Positions 40,590 through 48,387 of a DNA stretch of 64,000 nucleotides are shown here, piece after piece. The notes under the pieces were generated by a model. The model was not told the origin of the DNA, searched no databases, and saw only the letters and a list, made by a program, of their open reading frames with translations. The position numbers were made by a program, and so were the translations under genes. The stretch's first letter is position 1, and each line of letters starts with the position of its first letter. The stretch is from Actinomadura pelletieri DSM 43383 (GTDB lineage Bacteria > Actinomycetota > Actinomycetes > Streptosporangiales > Streptosporangiaceae), in assembly GCF_003634705.1 (NCBI RefSeq), contig NZ_RBWU01000007.1, positions 434,001 to 498,000 of the forward strand. The letters run 5' to 3'.

Positions 40590-41540
40590 TCACCCATCGG
40601 TGCCGAGTCCGGTATTCCCTTGCGTGTCTGTTGTGTTCTGCGTGACCGGCGCGTTCCGCGCGCCTCGCTCGATTTCTGTGTCCGATGTGTTCTTTGTGTC
40701 GGATGTGTTTTTTGTGTCGGACGTATCCGACGTGTCGGACGTCACGGCGGGCCCGGCGCCGTTGGAAGCGGTGCCCGCCCGCTCCGCACCCGCCTGTTCC
40801 GTGTGCTCCGTTTGTTCCGTAGGCCCTGTTTGTTCCGAGGGCCCTGTTTGTTCCGAGGGCCCTGTTCGTTCCGGGGGCGCCGTTCGTTCCGGGGGCGCCG
40901 TTCGTTCCGGGGGCTCCGCCTGCTCCGTCGCGCGTGCCCTGTCGCGCCCGGCGTCGAGCCGCCCGACGCTGACGGCCGCCTTCCGCAGCACCCTTCCGCT
41001 CTGCTCGAACCCGTCGGACTCGACGGCGGTCACGGTGCCGTCCCGCAGCGGGTCCTCGACGGGCGTGACCGCGACCGGACGGTGCCGGGCCGCGTCATAG
41101 GGCGCCCCCGGCTCGACCGTGAACCGTTCGACGCCGAGCCGTGCCAGGGCGTCCGCGACGTCGTCGGCCACCGCCGCCAGCAGCAGCGCCGTCCGCTTCG
41201 GGTCGGGTGGATCGGTGAGGTCGGGCGCGGCGAGGCGCACCGACTCGCGGCGCGCCTGGTCGTGCAGCCGGTACAGCGCGGCCCGGACCGGTTCCAGCAT
41301 GGCCTGTAGCTCACCGCGCCGCAGCCGCTGGTTCTCCTCGTGGAGCCGGTCGATCACGGCCTCGCGGTGCGCGGCGCGTTCGTGCTCGCGGTCCAGCCGC
41401 GCGGCGAGCCCGGCGAGGGCGGCCTCGACGTCGCACGGCGTCCGCTGTGCGCCTGAGCCGGCGTCCGGCTCGGTCGCCGGCGCGGTCCCCGGCTCGGTTC
41501 CGGAGTCCTCGTCGACTCGGGGTTCCCCGTCCCTCGACAC
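40590..41540 (-). CDS. GrpE-like nucleotide exchange factor with low-complexity tail
   Basis: The product has 316 residues. A helix-rich coiled-coil region (LDREHERAAHREAVIDRLHEENQRLRRGELQ) is followed by a GrpE-like small beta domain ending G-T-V-T-A-V-E-S-D-G-F-E-Q-S-G-R-V-L-R-K-A-A-V-S-V, matching the usual GrpE 'GY...vlrpa.V.V' end. The last 120 residues are repeats of PPERT, SEQTG and SDTKNT type, likely disordered. Start GTG 41540 with AAGGTAAC upstream. It is the first gene of the six-gene operon. It probably resets the downstream Hsp70; no DnaJ gene is present. Confidence 0.82.
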   Translation of the reverse strand: MSRDGEPRVDEDSGTEPGTAPATEPDAGSGAQRTPCDVEAALAGLAARLDREHERAAHREAVIDRLHEENQRLRRGELQAMLEPVRAALYRLHDQARRESVRLAAPDLTDPPDPKRTALLLAAVADDVADALARLGVERFTVEPGAPYDAARHRPVAVTPVEDPLRDGTVTAVESDGFEQSGRVLRKAAVSVGRLDAGRDRARATEQAEPPERTAPPERTAPPERTGPSEQTGPSEQTGPTEQTEHTEQAGAERAGTASNGAGPAVTSDTSDTSDTKNTSDTKNTSDTEIERGARNAPVTQNTTDTQGNTGLGTDG

Positions 41541-41732
41541 GTGCAGTTACCTTAATGGTGGGCGGCATGAGGCGATAGGCCTGCTGATGACCTTCACCGG
41601 ACTCTAGTTTGACCTGTGCCCGCCATTCCAGCACCGGACCCGGCAGCGTTTTCTCGCGTCGTCACTTCTGGGTAACACGAAGGAAACGGGTCTCGTCGAG
41701 ACTGGGGGACGCGCAGGGAAGTGGAGGTGGCG

Positions 41733-42422
41733 ATGTTGCTGCGGATACGGATTCGTCTGCCCGACCGTCCGGGGGCGCTGGGACAGGTGGCGCGCACGCT
41801 GGGGGCGGCGGGCGCGGACGTCGTTCAGATGGCCGTGTTGGAACGTGACAACGGCCGGGCGATGGACGACTTCACGGTCGCCTGGCCGGCCGGCGCGGGG
41901 CTGGAACGGCTGTCCGACGGGCTCGGCTCGGTGCCCGGAGTGGAGATCATCGGGGTCTGGCCGACCGTCGAGCCGCAGGGCGTGTTCCCGGACGCCGCCG
42001 TGGTCGGGCAGGTCGCGGCCGTCCCGGAGCGCGGCGCGGAGATCCTCGCGGACGCCGTCCCGGCCCTCCTGAGCGCCGACTGGGCGGGCCTGGCGGAACT
42101 GACCGTGGACGGGGACGCGGTGCTGGTGCACACCAGTGTCGGCGGCCTCGTCAACGCGCCGGGGCTGGGGGAGGGCGGTCCCGGTCTGGGAGGCGGGGCC
42201 GTCGAGCTGCCGTTGCTGGCGCCGCTGCGCCCGCGCGCCTTCACCGCGCCGGACGGCACGCAGTTCGCGGTCTGCCCGCTGGCCGGGGGCACGGTCGCGC
42301 TGGTCGTGGCCCGGACCGGGGCGCCGCCGTTCCACCGCACGGAGGTGTTCCGGCTGGAGCAGCTCGCCGGCGCGGCGGACGCGGTCCTGGCCGGTGCCCG
42401 CTCCGGCCGCTCACCGGTCTGA
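41733..42422 (+). CDS. ACT domain protein
   Basis: The product has 229 residues. The N-terminus is a typical ACT domain (LRIRIRLPDRPGALGQVARTLGAAGADVVQMAVLERD), the fold that senses amino acids in metabolic enzymes and regulators. The rest is Ala/Val/Gly-rich without a motif I can name. The ATG at 41733 follows GGAGGTGG. It diverges from the Hsp70 operon across 190 bp. A regulatory amino-acid-binding role is likely. Confidence 0.85.
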   Translation: MLLRIRIRLPDRPGALGQVARTLGAAGADVVQMAVLERDNGRAMDDFTVAWPAGAGLERLSDGLGSVPGVEIIGVWPTVEPQGVFPDAAVVGQVAAVPERGAEILADAVPALLSADWAGLAELTVDGDAVLVHTSVGGLVNAPGLGEGGPGLGGGAVELPLLAPLRPRAFTAPDGTQFAVCPLAGGTVALVVARTGAPPFHRTEVFRLEQLAGAADAVLAGARSGRSPV

Positions 42423-42505
42423 CCCGGCCGTCGACGACCGGACACCTGGAAGATCGTCAGGGCGTAGCGTGGCCGTGCAGGCGCTGAGACGTGAAGGGTG
42501 TTCGC

Positions 42506-43147
42506 ATGTTGCTGGCGGACGAGAGGGACGCACTCACGGTGACCGGTCGGTCGCTGGCCGAAACCGGTCTGGTCGGCGGGACGTCCGGCAATGTCAGCGT
42601 CCGGTCGGGCGATCTGGTCGCCGTCACACCGGCCGGAGGGCGGCTGGACCGGCTGACGCCCGCCGACTGCCCGGTCGTCACCCTCACGGGACGTCCGGTC
42701 GACGGCGAACGCGTTCCGTCCTCCGAGACGCCGATGCACCTTGCCCTGTACGAGGCGACCCCGGCGGCGGCGATCGTGCACACCCACTCCACCTATGGCG
42801 CCGTCGTGGCGTCCACCCTGTCCGAACTGCCCCCGATCCACTACAACATCCTTCTGCTCGGCGGTGGGGTGAGGGTCGCCGAGTACGCCACCTACGGGAC
42901 GCCCGAGCTGGCGCGCAACGTCCGCGCCGCGATGGAGGGCGGCAGGCGCGCCGCGCTGATGGCCAACCACGGCGGCGTCACGATCGGCCGTGACCTCGAT
43001 GAGGCGTTCGAGAACGCGCGGCTCCTCGAATGGCTCTGCGGCGTGTACGTCCGGGCCAGGATGATCGGCGAGCCGCGCGTGCTGACCGACGATGAGCTGG
43101 CGAAGGTGGTCGAGCGCGGCCTCACGCCACCGGACATGGCAGGCTGA
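42506..43147 (+). CDS. Class II aldolase/adducin family protein
   Basis: The 213-residue product matches the fuculose-1-phosphate aldolase/ribulose-phosphate epimerase group: G-G-T-S-G-N-V-S-V-R phosphate-binding start, catalytic Glu in S-S-E-T-P-M-H, and zinc-binding His residues in H-T-H-S and in A-N-H-G-G-V-T-I-G. It should cleave or isomerise a sugar phosphate. Start ATG 42506 with GAAGGG upstream; the frame is open from GTG 42491. The PPOX gene follows after 4 bp, so the two may be cotranscribed. Confidence 0.92.
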   Translation: MLLADERDALTVTGRSLAETGLVGGTSGNVSVRSGDLVAVTPAGGRLDRLTPADCPVVTLTGRPVDGERVPSSETPMHLALYEATPAAAIVHTHSTYGAVVASTLSELPPIHYNILLLGGGVRVAEYATYGTPELARNVRAAMEGGRRAALMANHGGVTIGRDLDEAFENARLLEWLCGVYVRARMIGEPRVLTDDELAKVVERGLTPPDMAG

Positions 43148-43151
43148 GGAG

Positions 43152-43571
43152 GTGCCGAAGCTCTCCTCGGACGACGCGCGCCGCCTTCTGACGACGGTCC
43201 CGGTCGCGCGCCTGGCGACCGTGGGGGAGGACGCGCGGCCCCACCTCGTCCCGGTGACGTTCGCCGTCCACCGCGGCTCCGTCTACACGGCCGTCGACCA
43301 CAAGCCGAAGAGCACCGGGAACCTGCGGCGCCTCGCCGACATCCGCTTCAACCCGCGCGTCGCGCTGCTGGCCGACCACTACGAGGACGACTGGGAACGG
43401 CTGTGGTGGGTTCGCGTGGACGGCCGCGCGTCCATCGTCGAGGACCCGGCGCGGAAGGCCGAGCCCGTCCGGCTCCTGACCGAGCGCTACGCCCAGTATC
43501 GCGACCGCCCGCCCGAAGGGCCCGTCATCGCCGTCACCATCGACGCGTGGAGCGGCTGGACGGCGACCTGA
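43152..43571 (+). CDS. F420-dependent PPOX-class oxidoreductase (TIGR03668-like)
   Basis: The product has about 139 residues, a split-barrel flavin/F420-binding protein: PVARLATVGEDARPHLVPVTFAV, then YTAVDHKPKSTGNLRRL, and D-D-W-E-R-L-W-W-V-R-V-D-G-R-A. This pattern matches the TIGR03668 subfamily, which belongs to F420-using actinomycetes. GTG 43152 is chosen; the ribosome binding site TGAGGAG is very close to it, so the start is uncertain, and the frame is open from 43092. The substrate is unknown. Confidence 0.87.
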   Translation: MPKLSSDDARRLLTTVPVARLATVGEDARPHLVPVTFAVHRGSVYTAVDHKPKSTGNLRRLADIRFNPRVALLADHYEDDWERLWWVRVDGRASIVEDPARKAEPVRLLTERYAQYRDRPPEGPVIAVTIDAWSGWTAT

Positions 43572-43590
43572 CGTCCGGCCCGCCGCCCGA

Positions 43591-44607
43591 TCATTCCGGC
43601 ACGTCCCAGGCCTCGCCGATCCGGCGCAGCAGGTCGGCGTACTCGATACGGCCGGACCACTCGTCCGGCCAGGCGTCCATGCCGAGCCGCGCGCCCGCGA
43701 AGGCGCCCGCCAGGCACGCGATCGAGTCGGAGTCGCCGGAGCTGGCGGCGCCGCGTCGGATCGCCCGGACGGGCTCGTCCGGGAACAGCAGGAAGCACAG
43801 CAGCCCGGTGGCGAGGGCCTCCTCGGCGGTCCAGCCCGCGCCGGTGATCTCGCAGGGGTCGGACGCCCGGTCGCCGCGCGCGAGGGCCTCGTCCAGCGCG
43901 TCGAGCCGGCCGAGGCACTCGTCCCAGCCGCGGGCGATGAAGGTCTCCGGGGCGTCCATGCCAGGTCGCTTCCACAGGTCGCCGAGCCAGCGTTCGTGGT
44001 AGACGGTGCGCTGGTCGTGGCACCGCGCCCGGAGCGCCGCGGGCAGGTCGGCCGGGTCCATGCCGTCGGCCAGCCACCGGACCGCGAACGCGGTCAGCTC
44101 GCTCGCCGCCAGCCCGGTCGGATGGCCGTGGGTGAGGGCCGCCTGGAGCTGGGACGCGCCCGCCCGTGTCTCGTCCGACAGGCCGGGCGCGAGGCCCACC
44201 GGCGCGACCCGCATGTTCGCGCCGCAGCCCTTCGACCCCGACACGGTCGCCTCCACCCACGGTCTCCCGGCGGCCAGCCCCTCGCACGCCCGCAGGCACG
44301 TGCGGCCGGGCGCCCGGTTGTTGTCGGGGCTGCGCAGCCAGTCGACGAACCGCCGCCGCCACATCGGCGTGATCAGGTCGGGGGTGAACGGCGGGTTGTC
44401 CAGGGCGTCCAGCAGGGCGAGACCGACCGCTATCGCCATCTGCGTGTCGTCGGTGACGAGCGCCGGGTCGCCGGTCGGCTCCGTGGGTCCGTGCTCCCCG
44501 AAACGGCGGTGGATCCGCTTCATGTCGAGGAACTCCGTCGGAGCGCCCAGAGAGTCGCCGTACGCCAGCCCGAACATGGCCCCGCTCGCCCGTCTCATGG
44601 ACGGCAT
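43591..44607 (-). CDS. ADP-ribosylglycohydrolase family protein
   Basis: The 338-residue product shows the dinuclear-metal sites of the family: V-T-D-D-T-Q-M-A near the N-terminus and S-G-D-S-D-S-I-A near the C-terminus, with GLAYGDSLGAPTEF at the start. Such enzymes remove ADP-ribose from proteins or small molecules. ATG 44607 follows AAGGAAGA; ATG 44598 is an alternative. It lies 22 bp after the AraC regulator gene on the same strand. A toxin/antitoxin or dinitrogenase-reactivation role is unsupported here. Confidence 0.93.
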   Translation of the reverse strand: MPSMRRASGAMFGLAYGDSLGAPTEFLDMKRIHRRFGEHGPTEPTGDPALVTDDTQMAIAVGLALLDALDNPPFTPDLITPMWRRRFVDWLRSPDNNRAPGRTCLRACEGLAAGRPWVEATVSGSKGCGANMRVAPVGLAPGLSDETRAGASQLQAALTHGHPTGLAASELTAFAVRWLADGMDPADLPAALRARCHDQRTVYHERWLGDLWKRPGMDAPETFIARGWDECLGRLDALDEALARGDRASDPCEITGAGWTAEEALATGLLCFLLFPDEPVRAIRRGAASSGDSDSIACLAGAFAGARLGMDAWPDEWSGRIEYADLLRRIGEAWDVPE

Positions 44608-44615
44608 TCTTCCTT

Positions 44616-44647
44616 AATCGGTACAGGCTTCAATCGGTACAGGCTTC
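44616..44647 (-). repeat. Perfect 16-bp tandem duplication at the AraC stop codon
   Basis: AATCGGTACAGGCTTC occurs twice back to back (44616-44631 and 44632-44647). On the coding strand the duplicated end reads GAAGCCTGTACCGATT. The junction creates the TGA stop of the AraC gene; before duplication the same codons would have run into TAA, giving the same protein end. Confidence 0.9.
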
Positions 44648-45448
44648 GCGGTATCCGCCGGGGGTCACGCCGTAGCAGCGGACGAACCAGCGCGTCAGAT
44701 GCGACTGGTCGGCGAACCCCGTCACCGCCGCGACGTCCCCGATCGCGTCGCCCCGGGCGAGCAGGCGGCGGGCCGCGCGGAGGCGGAGCTGCCGCTGGTA
44801 GTCGCTCGGCGCCATCCCGTGGACCCGCCGGAACCCGCGGTAGAGCGCGTACCGGCTGCACCCGGCCGCCTCGGCCAGCTCGTCCGCGCCGATGTCGTCC
44901 AGGTACGCCTCGTCGAGCCGCCGCCGTGCGCGCTCCACCGACCGCCCCACCGACCCCGGCGCCGACACCGTCCGTGGCCGCCGTGTGGCGGCCCGGTCCA
45001 CCATCGCCCCGACCGTCGCGGTGAGCAGCTCGTCCCGCCGCAGGGCGGGCGCGCCGCCGAGCAGCGCCGCGTGGAGACCGCGCAGGTTCCGCGCCAGGAC
45101 CGGATCGGCCACGACGGGGGAGTCGAACAGCGGGAGTCCCACCGGACGGTCCGCGATGTCGGCCAGCACATCGGCCACCAGTTCCGGCCCGAGGTGCACG
45201 ATCCGGTAGGTGAAGCCCAGCTCGTCGGCGGCGTGACCGTCGTGCGGATCGTCGGGGTTGAACGCGATGACCATCCCGGCCGCGCTGGTGTGGGCGTCGC
45301 CCCGGCACCGGAACGCCTGGTAGCCGTCCTCGGTGACGCCGAACGAGTACGTCTCGTGACTGTGCCGGTGGTAGACGTGCCGCTCGAAATGCGCGTGCAT
45401 CGCCTCCATCGGGCGGCTGGACGACCTCCAGTACCTGCTCCAGTCCAC
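44630..45448 (-). CDS. AraC family transcription regulator
   Basis: The product has 272 residues. An N-terminal cupin-like domain (YHRHSHETYSFGVTEDGYQAFRCRGDAHTS...FNPDDPHDGH) precedes a double helix-turn-helix AraC domain (SRYALYRGFRRVHGMAPSDYQRQLRLRAARRLL...GFADQSHLTRWFVRCYGVTPGGYR). GTG 45448 is chosen because proteins of this type start at the D-W-S-R-Y-W segment; the frame is open from 45466. It diverges from the DUF2000 gene, a common AraC-target pairing, and is followed by the ADP-ribosylglycohydrolase gene. Confidence 0.92.
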   Translation of the reverse strand: MDWSRYWRSSSRPMEAMHAHFERHVYHRHSHETYSFGVTEDGYQAFRCRGDAHTSAAGMVIAFNPDDPHDGHAADELGFTYRIVHLGPELVADVLADIADRPVGLPLFDSPVVADPVLARNLRGLHAALLGGAPALRRDELLTATVGAMVDRAATRRPRTVSAPGSVGRSVERARRRLDEAYLDDIGADELAEAAGCSRYALYRGFRRVHGMAPSDYQRQLRLRAARRLLARGDAIGDVAAVTGFADQSHLTRWFVRCYGVTPGGYREACTD

Positions 45449-45510
45449 GTTCCCAGTGTGGCGCACGACCGTTCAAGACGGGTTCCCCGGACCACGGAAC
45501 GCTGGACGGC

Positions 45511-45921
45511 ATGCGTTTCGACACCAAGATCGGCATCGTGGTCCGCGACGACTTGGCCGCGTGGCAGCGGCTCAACGTGACCGCGTTCCTCGCCAGTGGC
45601 GTCGCGTACGGCGTCCCCGCCCTCGTCGGCGAGCTCTACGAGGACGCGTCCGGCAACGCGTACCTGCCGATGTTCCGGCAGCCCGTCCTCGTCTACGAGG
45701 CCGACGCCGCCGCGATCCGCGGCGCCCACGCCCGCGCCCTCGCCCGCGACATGCACATCGCCGTCTACATCGAGGACATGTTCAAGACGGGTCACGACGA
45801 GGCCAACCGCGAGACCGTCCGCTCCGTCACCGTCGACGACATGCCCCTCGTCGGCTTCGCCGTCCACGGCCCGAAGAACGGGGTCGACAAGGTCCTCAAG
45901 GGGGTGCGCCTGCACCCGTGA
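45511..45921 (+). CDS. DUF2000 family protein
   Basis: The 136-residue product fits the DUF2000 family: T-K-I-G-I-V-V-R-D-D-L-A-A-W-Q-R-L-N-V-T-A-F-L, and M-H-I-A-V-Y-I-E-D-M-F-K-T-G-H-D. Peptidyl-tRNA hydrolase-like folds are reported for related proteins, but the function is unknown. ATG 45511 lies 62 bp from the divergent AraC start; the AraC product is the likely regulator. The stop TGA lies in the first copy of a 14-bp tandem repeat. Confidence 0.9.
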   Translation: MRFDTKIGIVVRDDLAAWQRLNVTAFLASGVAYGVPALVGELYEDASGNAYLPMFRQPVLVYEADAAAIRGAHARALARDMHIAVYIEDMFKTGHDEANRETVRSVTVDDMPLVGFAVHGPKNGVDKVLKGVRLHP

Positions 45922-46005
45922 CCCTGCACCCGTGACCCTGCACCCGTGACCCTGCACCCGTGACCCTGCACCCGTGACCCTGCACCCGTGACCCTGCACC
46001 CGTGA
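45911..46005. repeat. 14-bp minisatellite, six full copies
   Basis: TGCACCCGTGACCC is repeated perfectly at 45911, 45925, 45939, 45953, 45967 and 45981, followed by a partial copy at 45995. The first copy contains the last codons and stop of the DUF2000 gene, so later copy-number change does not alter that protein. Confidence 0.95.
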
Positions 46006-46018
46006 TTCCGGCCCGCGG

Positions 46019-46261
46019 CTAGGGCGCCCAGTCGTGCGGTCCGAGCACGTATCCCTTGCTGGTCGAATGCAGGTGGTTGATCGACACCAGGTGCCCGAGG
46101 GCGGCCCACAGGTCCTCCTCGGGTCCGCCCACCAGCCGCCCGATCGTGTCGAAGTCCGCCGCCCCGCCCTCCTTGTCGATCTCGGCCACGGTCTCGTACA
46201 CGGTCAGCTCGAAGTCCGACAGCTCCTGAACGTCCCCACGCCGTGCGTCTCGCTCGTCCAT
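46019..46261 (-). CDS. Small conserved-looking protein with winged-helix-like fold
   Basis: The product has 80 residues, acidic. A helix-turn-helix-like arrangement is suggested by LTVYETVAEIDKEGG...DTIGRLVGGPEEDLWAALGHLVSINHLHSTSKGYVLG, which ends like a winged helix with a beta wing. ATG 46261 is the only reasonable start. The reading frame shows ordinary codon use. Function unknown; a MarR- or PadR-like small regulator is possible. Confidence 0.7.
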   Translation of the reverse strand: MDERDARRGDVQELSDFELTVYETVAEIDKEGGAADFDTIGRLVGGPEEDLWAALGHLVSINHLHSTSKGYVLGPHDWAP

Positions 46262-46581
46262 GCCTCAACCCTGCCCACCCCCACACGTTCAACCGACCCC
46301 TGGCGGCCCCTTCGGTCGACGGACGGCGAAGGGTACGGGCAGATGGAGCGGTTGCCCACTGGCAAGAACCTGTCTCCGGGGGAACCGTTCGAGGTCGGGT
46401 GGGCAGTCGAAGGTTCGGTGACTTCATGTGATGTTGGACACGGGGTGGAACGGTCTCACGCGCCGTAGGGTGATCTTTGTGTCCAGGGACGGAACTCCCC
46501 GCAGGAGCGATCCATCGGATCTCCCTCCGTCCGGTTCTGCGCCCACTCCTCGAACATCTGTCTTGTAAACAGAAGGGGAAC
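46262..46581. other. Intergenic region between divergent genes, 320 bp
   Basis: No gene seen. The region must contain promoters for the small minus-strand protein and for the plus-strand secreted protein, but no clear -35/-10 pair stands out. A good AGAAGGGGAA ribosome binding site precedes 46582. Confidence 0.5.
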
Positions 46582-48261
46582 ATGGTGAGGCGTTTACGCA
46601 CAGGTCTGGTCGGCATCGCCGCGATCGCGGCGCTGCTCGTCCCCGTCCAGGCGGCCGCGGCCGACCCGGGCGGTCGTGAGGCTCCGCCGCGCGGTGGCCC
46701 CACGAAGACCTTCTTCAAGCTCGGCCACAGCAAGACCAAGGCATCCGCCGCCGCCCGCCGGGCGGCCGACCACACCGTCACGATCCACGGCATCGACGCC
46801 ACCGGGACGCCCGTCGCCCCGCTGGGCACCCTGATCGACCCGGAGACCGGCGTGGAGTACCCGCTCACCGAGAGCGGGGACGCGCTCACCGCCGTCGTCC
46901 CGGCCGGTACCTACAGCCTGACGAACATCGTGCTCACGGGCTCGGCCTACGACCCCAGCAACCTGGCCCTCTACGGCAACCCGGCGCTGACGGTCGACGA
47001 CGACGTCGAGTTGACCCTGGACGCCAGGACGGCGACCGAGATCCAGGCGGTCAGCCCCTCCTCGACCGCCACCGAGGTCCACAGCCACGCCCAGATCGTG
47101 CAGAAGATCGCCGGTCAGGACATCTCCACGATCGTGAGCGGCAGGTCCGACATCGGCCTGCGCGCCTGGCCGTCCGCGAGCACGACCCGTCCGTACCACT
47201 TCGTGTACGCCGAGACGCAGGCCGAGCCGTTGAGCACGCTGCCGACGCCGCGCGTCTACAAGCTGGTGTTCCCGACGGCCGGACAGATCCCGAGCGACCT
47301 GACGTTCGAGGCCGCGCCGGCGAGCCTCGCGCTGGTGAACACCACCTACGCCGCACAGGGCGTGCCCTCCACCGAAGCGGGCTTCCACTCCGTCATCGCC
47401 GACGTCGAGGACGTCGGCGGTGAGGCGCTGGGGCTCACCCATCCCACCGTCGCGCCCAAGACCCAGCGGGTCTACTACACCGCGAACGGTGTGAAGTGGA
47501 GAGGCGCCTCCTTCTACAAGGTGGGCTCCATCCAGGTGGCCGAGGATCAGTCCACGCCGCGTTCGTTCACCGCGGGCGGTACCCATTCGGAAACGTGGAA
47601 CAAGGCGGCGTTCGGGCCGACGATGAAGGTCGGGCACGGCCAAGGGCAGCTTCTCGCCCGTCCGCTGCTCGCCGACACCGGCCAGCCGGGTCACGAGAAC
47701 TTCAGCGGCAACTACGGCAACGGCACCACCGGCACGCTCACCCTCTACCGCAACGGGCAGAAGGTCGGCGAGAGCGCCAACCCGATGGCCGGTGACTGGA
47801 ACGTGCCCGCCGATCCCGCGACCTTCCGGCTCGATCTGGCGGTGAACCGGAATGTCGCCTGGTCGAACTACGCCACGAGCATCAACGCGCGCTGGACCTT
47901 CCCGTCCGCCGAGCGGCCCGGTCACCCGCTCGACGATCAGCGTCGCCTGCTCCAGCCCCGGATCAGCGGCGCCTTCGACGGCAACGGGCGGGCGCCGGTC
48001 GGCACGACGTTCCCGCTGGACGTGGTCGTCGAACGGCCCGTGGGCGGGAGCGCGGTGACGTTGACCTCGGTGGAGGCGTCCTTCAACGACGGCACCACCT
48101 GGAGCACGGTGCCGGTGACCGCGTCCGGCACGGACCGCTGGACCGCCAACATCCTGCACTGGTGGCCGCACAACGGTTACGTGGCCCTGAGGGTCAAGGC
48201 GACCGACGGCTCCGGGAACGCCGTGGAGCAGACGGTGATCCGCGCCTACGGCCTGCAGTGA
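46582..48261 (+). CDS. Secreted beta-rich protein, family unknown
   Basis: The product has 559 residues. The N-terminus M-V-R-R-L-R-T-G-L-V-G-I-A-A-I-A-A-L-L-V-P-V-Q-A-A-A-A is a classical Sec signal peptide with cleavage expected after AAAA. The mature part is beta-strand rich with few Cys. The C-terminal end (FNDGTTWSTVPVT...HNGYVALRVKATDGSGNAVEQTVIRAYGL) resembles the C-terminal domain of large secreted subtilisin-like (S8) peptidases, but no Asp/His/Ser protease motif is present. It may be an adhesin, an inhibitor-like relative or a protease accessory. ATG 46582 is preceded by AGAAGGGGAA. A strong terminator follows. The domain link is by eye and uncertain. Confidence 0.8.
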   Translation: MVRRLRTGLVGIAAIAALLVPVQAAAADPGGREAPPRGGPTKTFFKLGHSKTKASAAARRAADHTVTIHGIDATGTPVAPLGTLIDPETGVEYPLTESGDALTAVVPAGTYSLTNIVLTGSAYDPSNLALYGNPALTVDDDVELTLDARTATEIQAVSPSSTATEVHSHAQIVQKIAGQDISTIVSGRSDIGLRAWPSASTTRPYHFVYAETQAEPLSTLPTPRVYKLVFPTAGQIPSDLTFEAAPASLALVNTTYAAQGVPSTEAGFHSVIADVEDVGGEALGLTHPTVAPKTQRVYYTANGVKWRGASFYKVGSIQVAEDQSTPRSFTAGGTHSETWNKAAFGPTMKVGHGQGQLLARPLLADTGQPGHENFSGNYGNGTTGTLTLYRNGQKVGESANPMAGDWNVPADPATFRLDLAVNRNVAWSNYATSINARWTFPSAERPGHPLDDQRRLLQPRISGAFDGNGRAPVGTTFPLDVVVERPVGGSAVTLTSVEASFNDGTTWSTVPVTASGTDRWTANILHWWPHNGYVALRVKATDGSGNAVEQTVIRAYGLQ

Positions 48262-48267
48262 CCATCG

Positions 48268-48302
48268 CCCCCGTGGTCCCGGGAGTTCCGGGACCACGGG
48301 GG
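48268..48302 (+). terminator. Strong terminator hairpin after the secreted protein gene
   Basis: CCCCCGTGGTCCCGG pairs with CCGGGACCACGGGGG across loop GAGTT: a perfect 15-bp stem beginning 7 bp after the stop. No T-run follows, as is usual in this genome. Confidence 0.85.
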
Positions 48303-48387
48303 TCGCGCCGGGGGCGGCGGCCTACGATGGGCGGGACGACCGGCACGGATTCTCGACGTCCGCCCCCCGGCACGAGGAGTTGATCGA

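Noticed and set aside
41541..41732. Possible heat-shock (HAIR/CIRCE) element before the GrpE-Hsp70 operon
   Set aside because: Neither inverted repeat is present; only weak promoter-like hexamers were found.
45792..46889. Minus-strand 365-codon frame across the 14-bp repeat and two genes
   Set aside because: Its product is the repeat read out of frame plus antisense of the secreted protein; the small 80-residue gene in another frame fits better.
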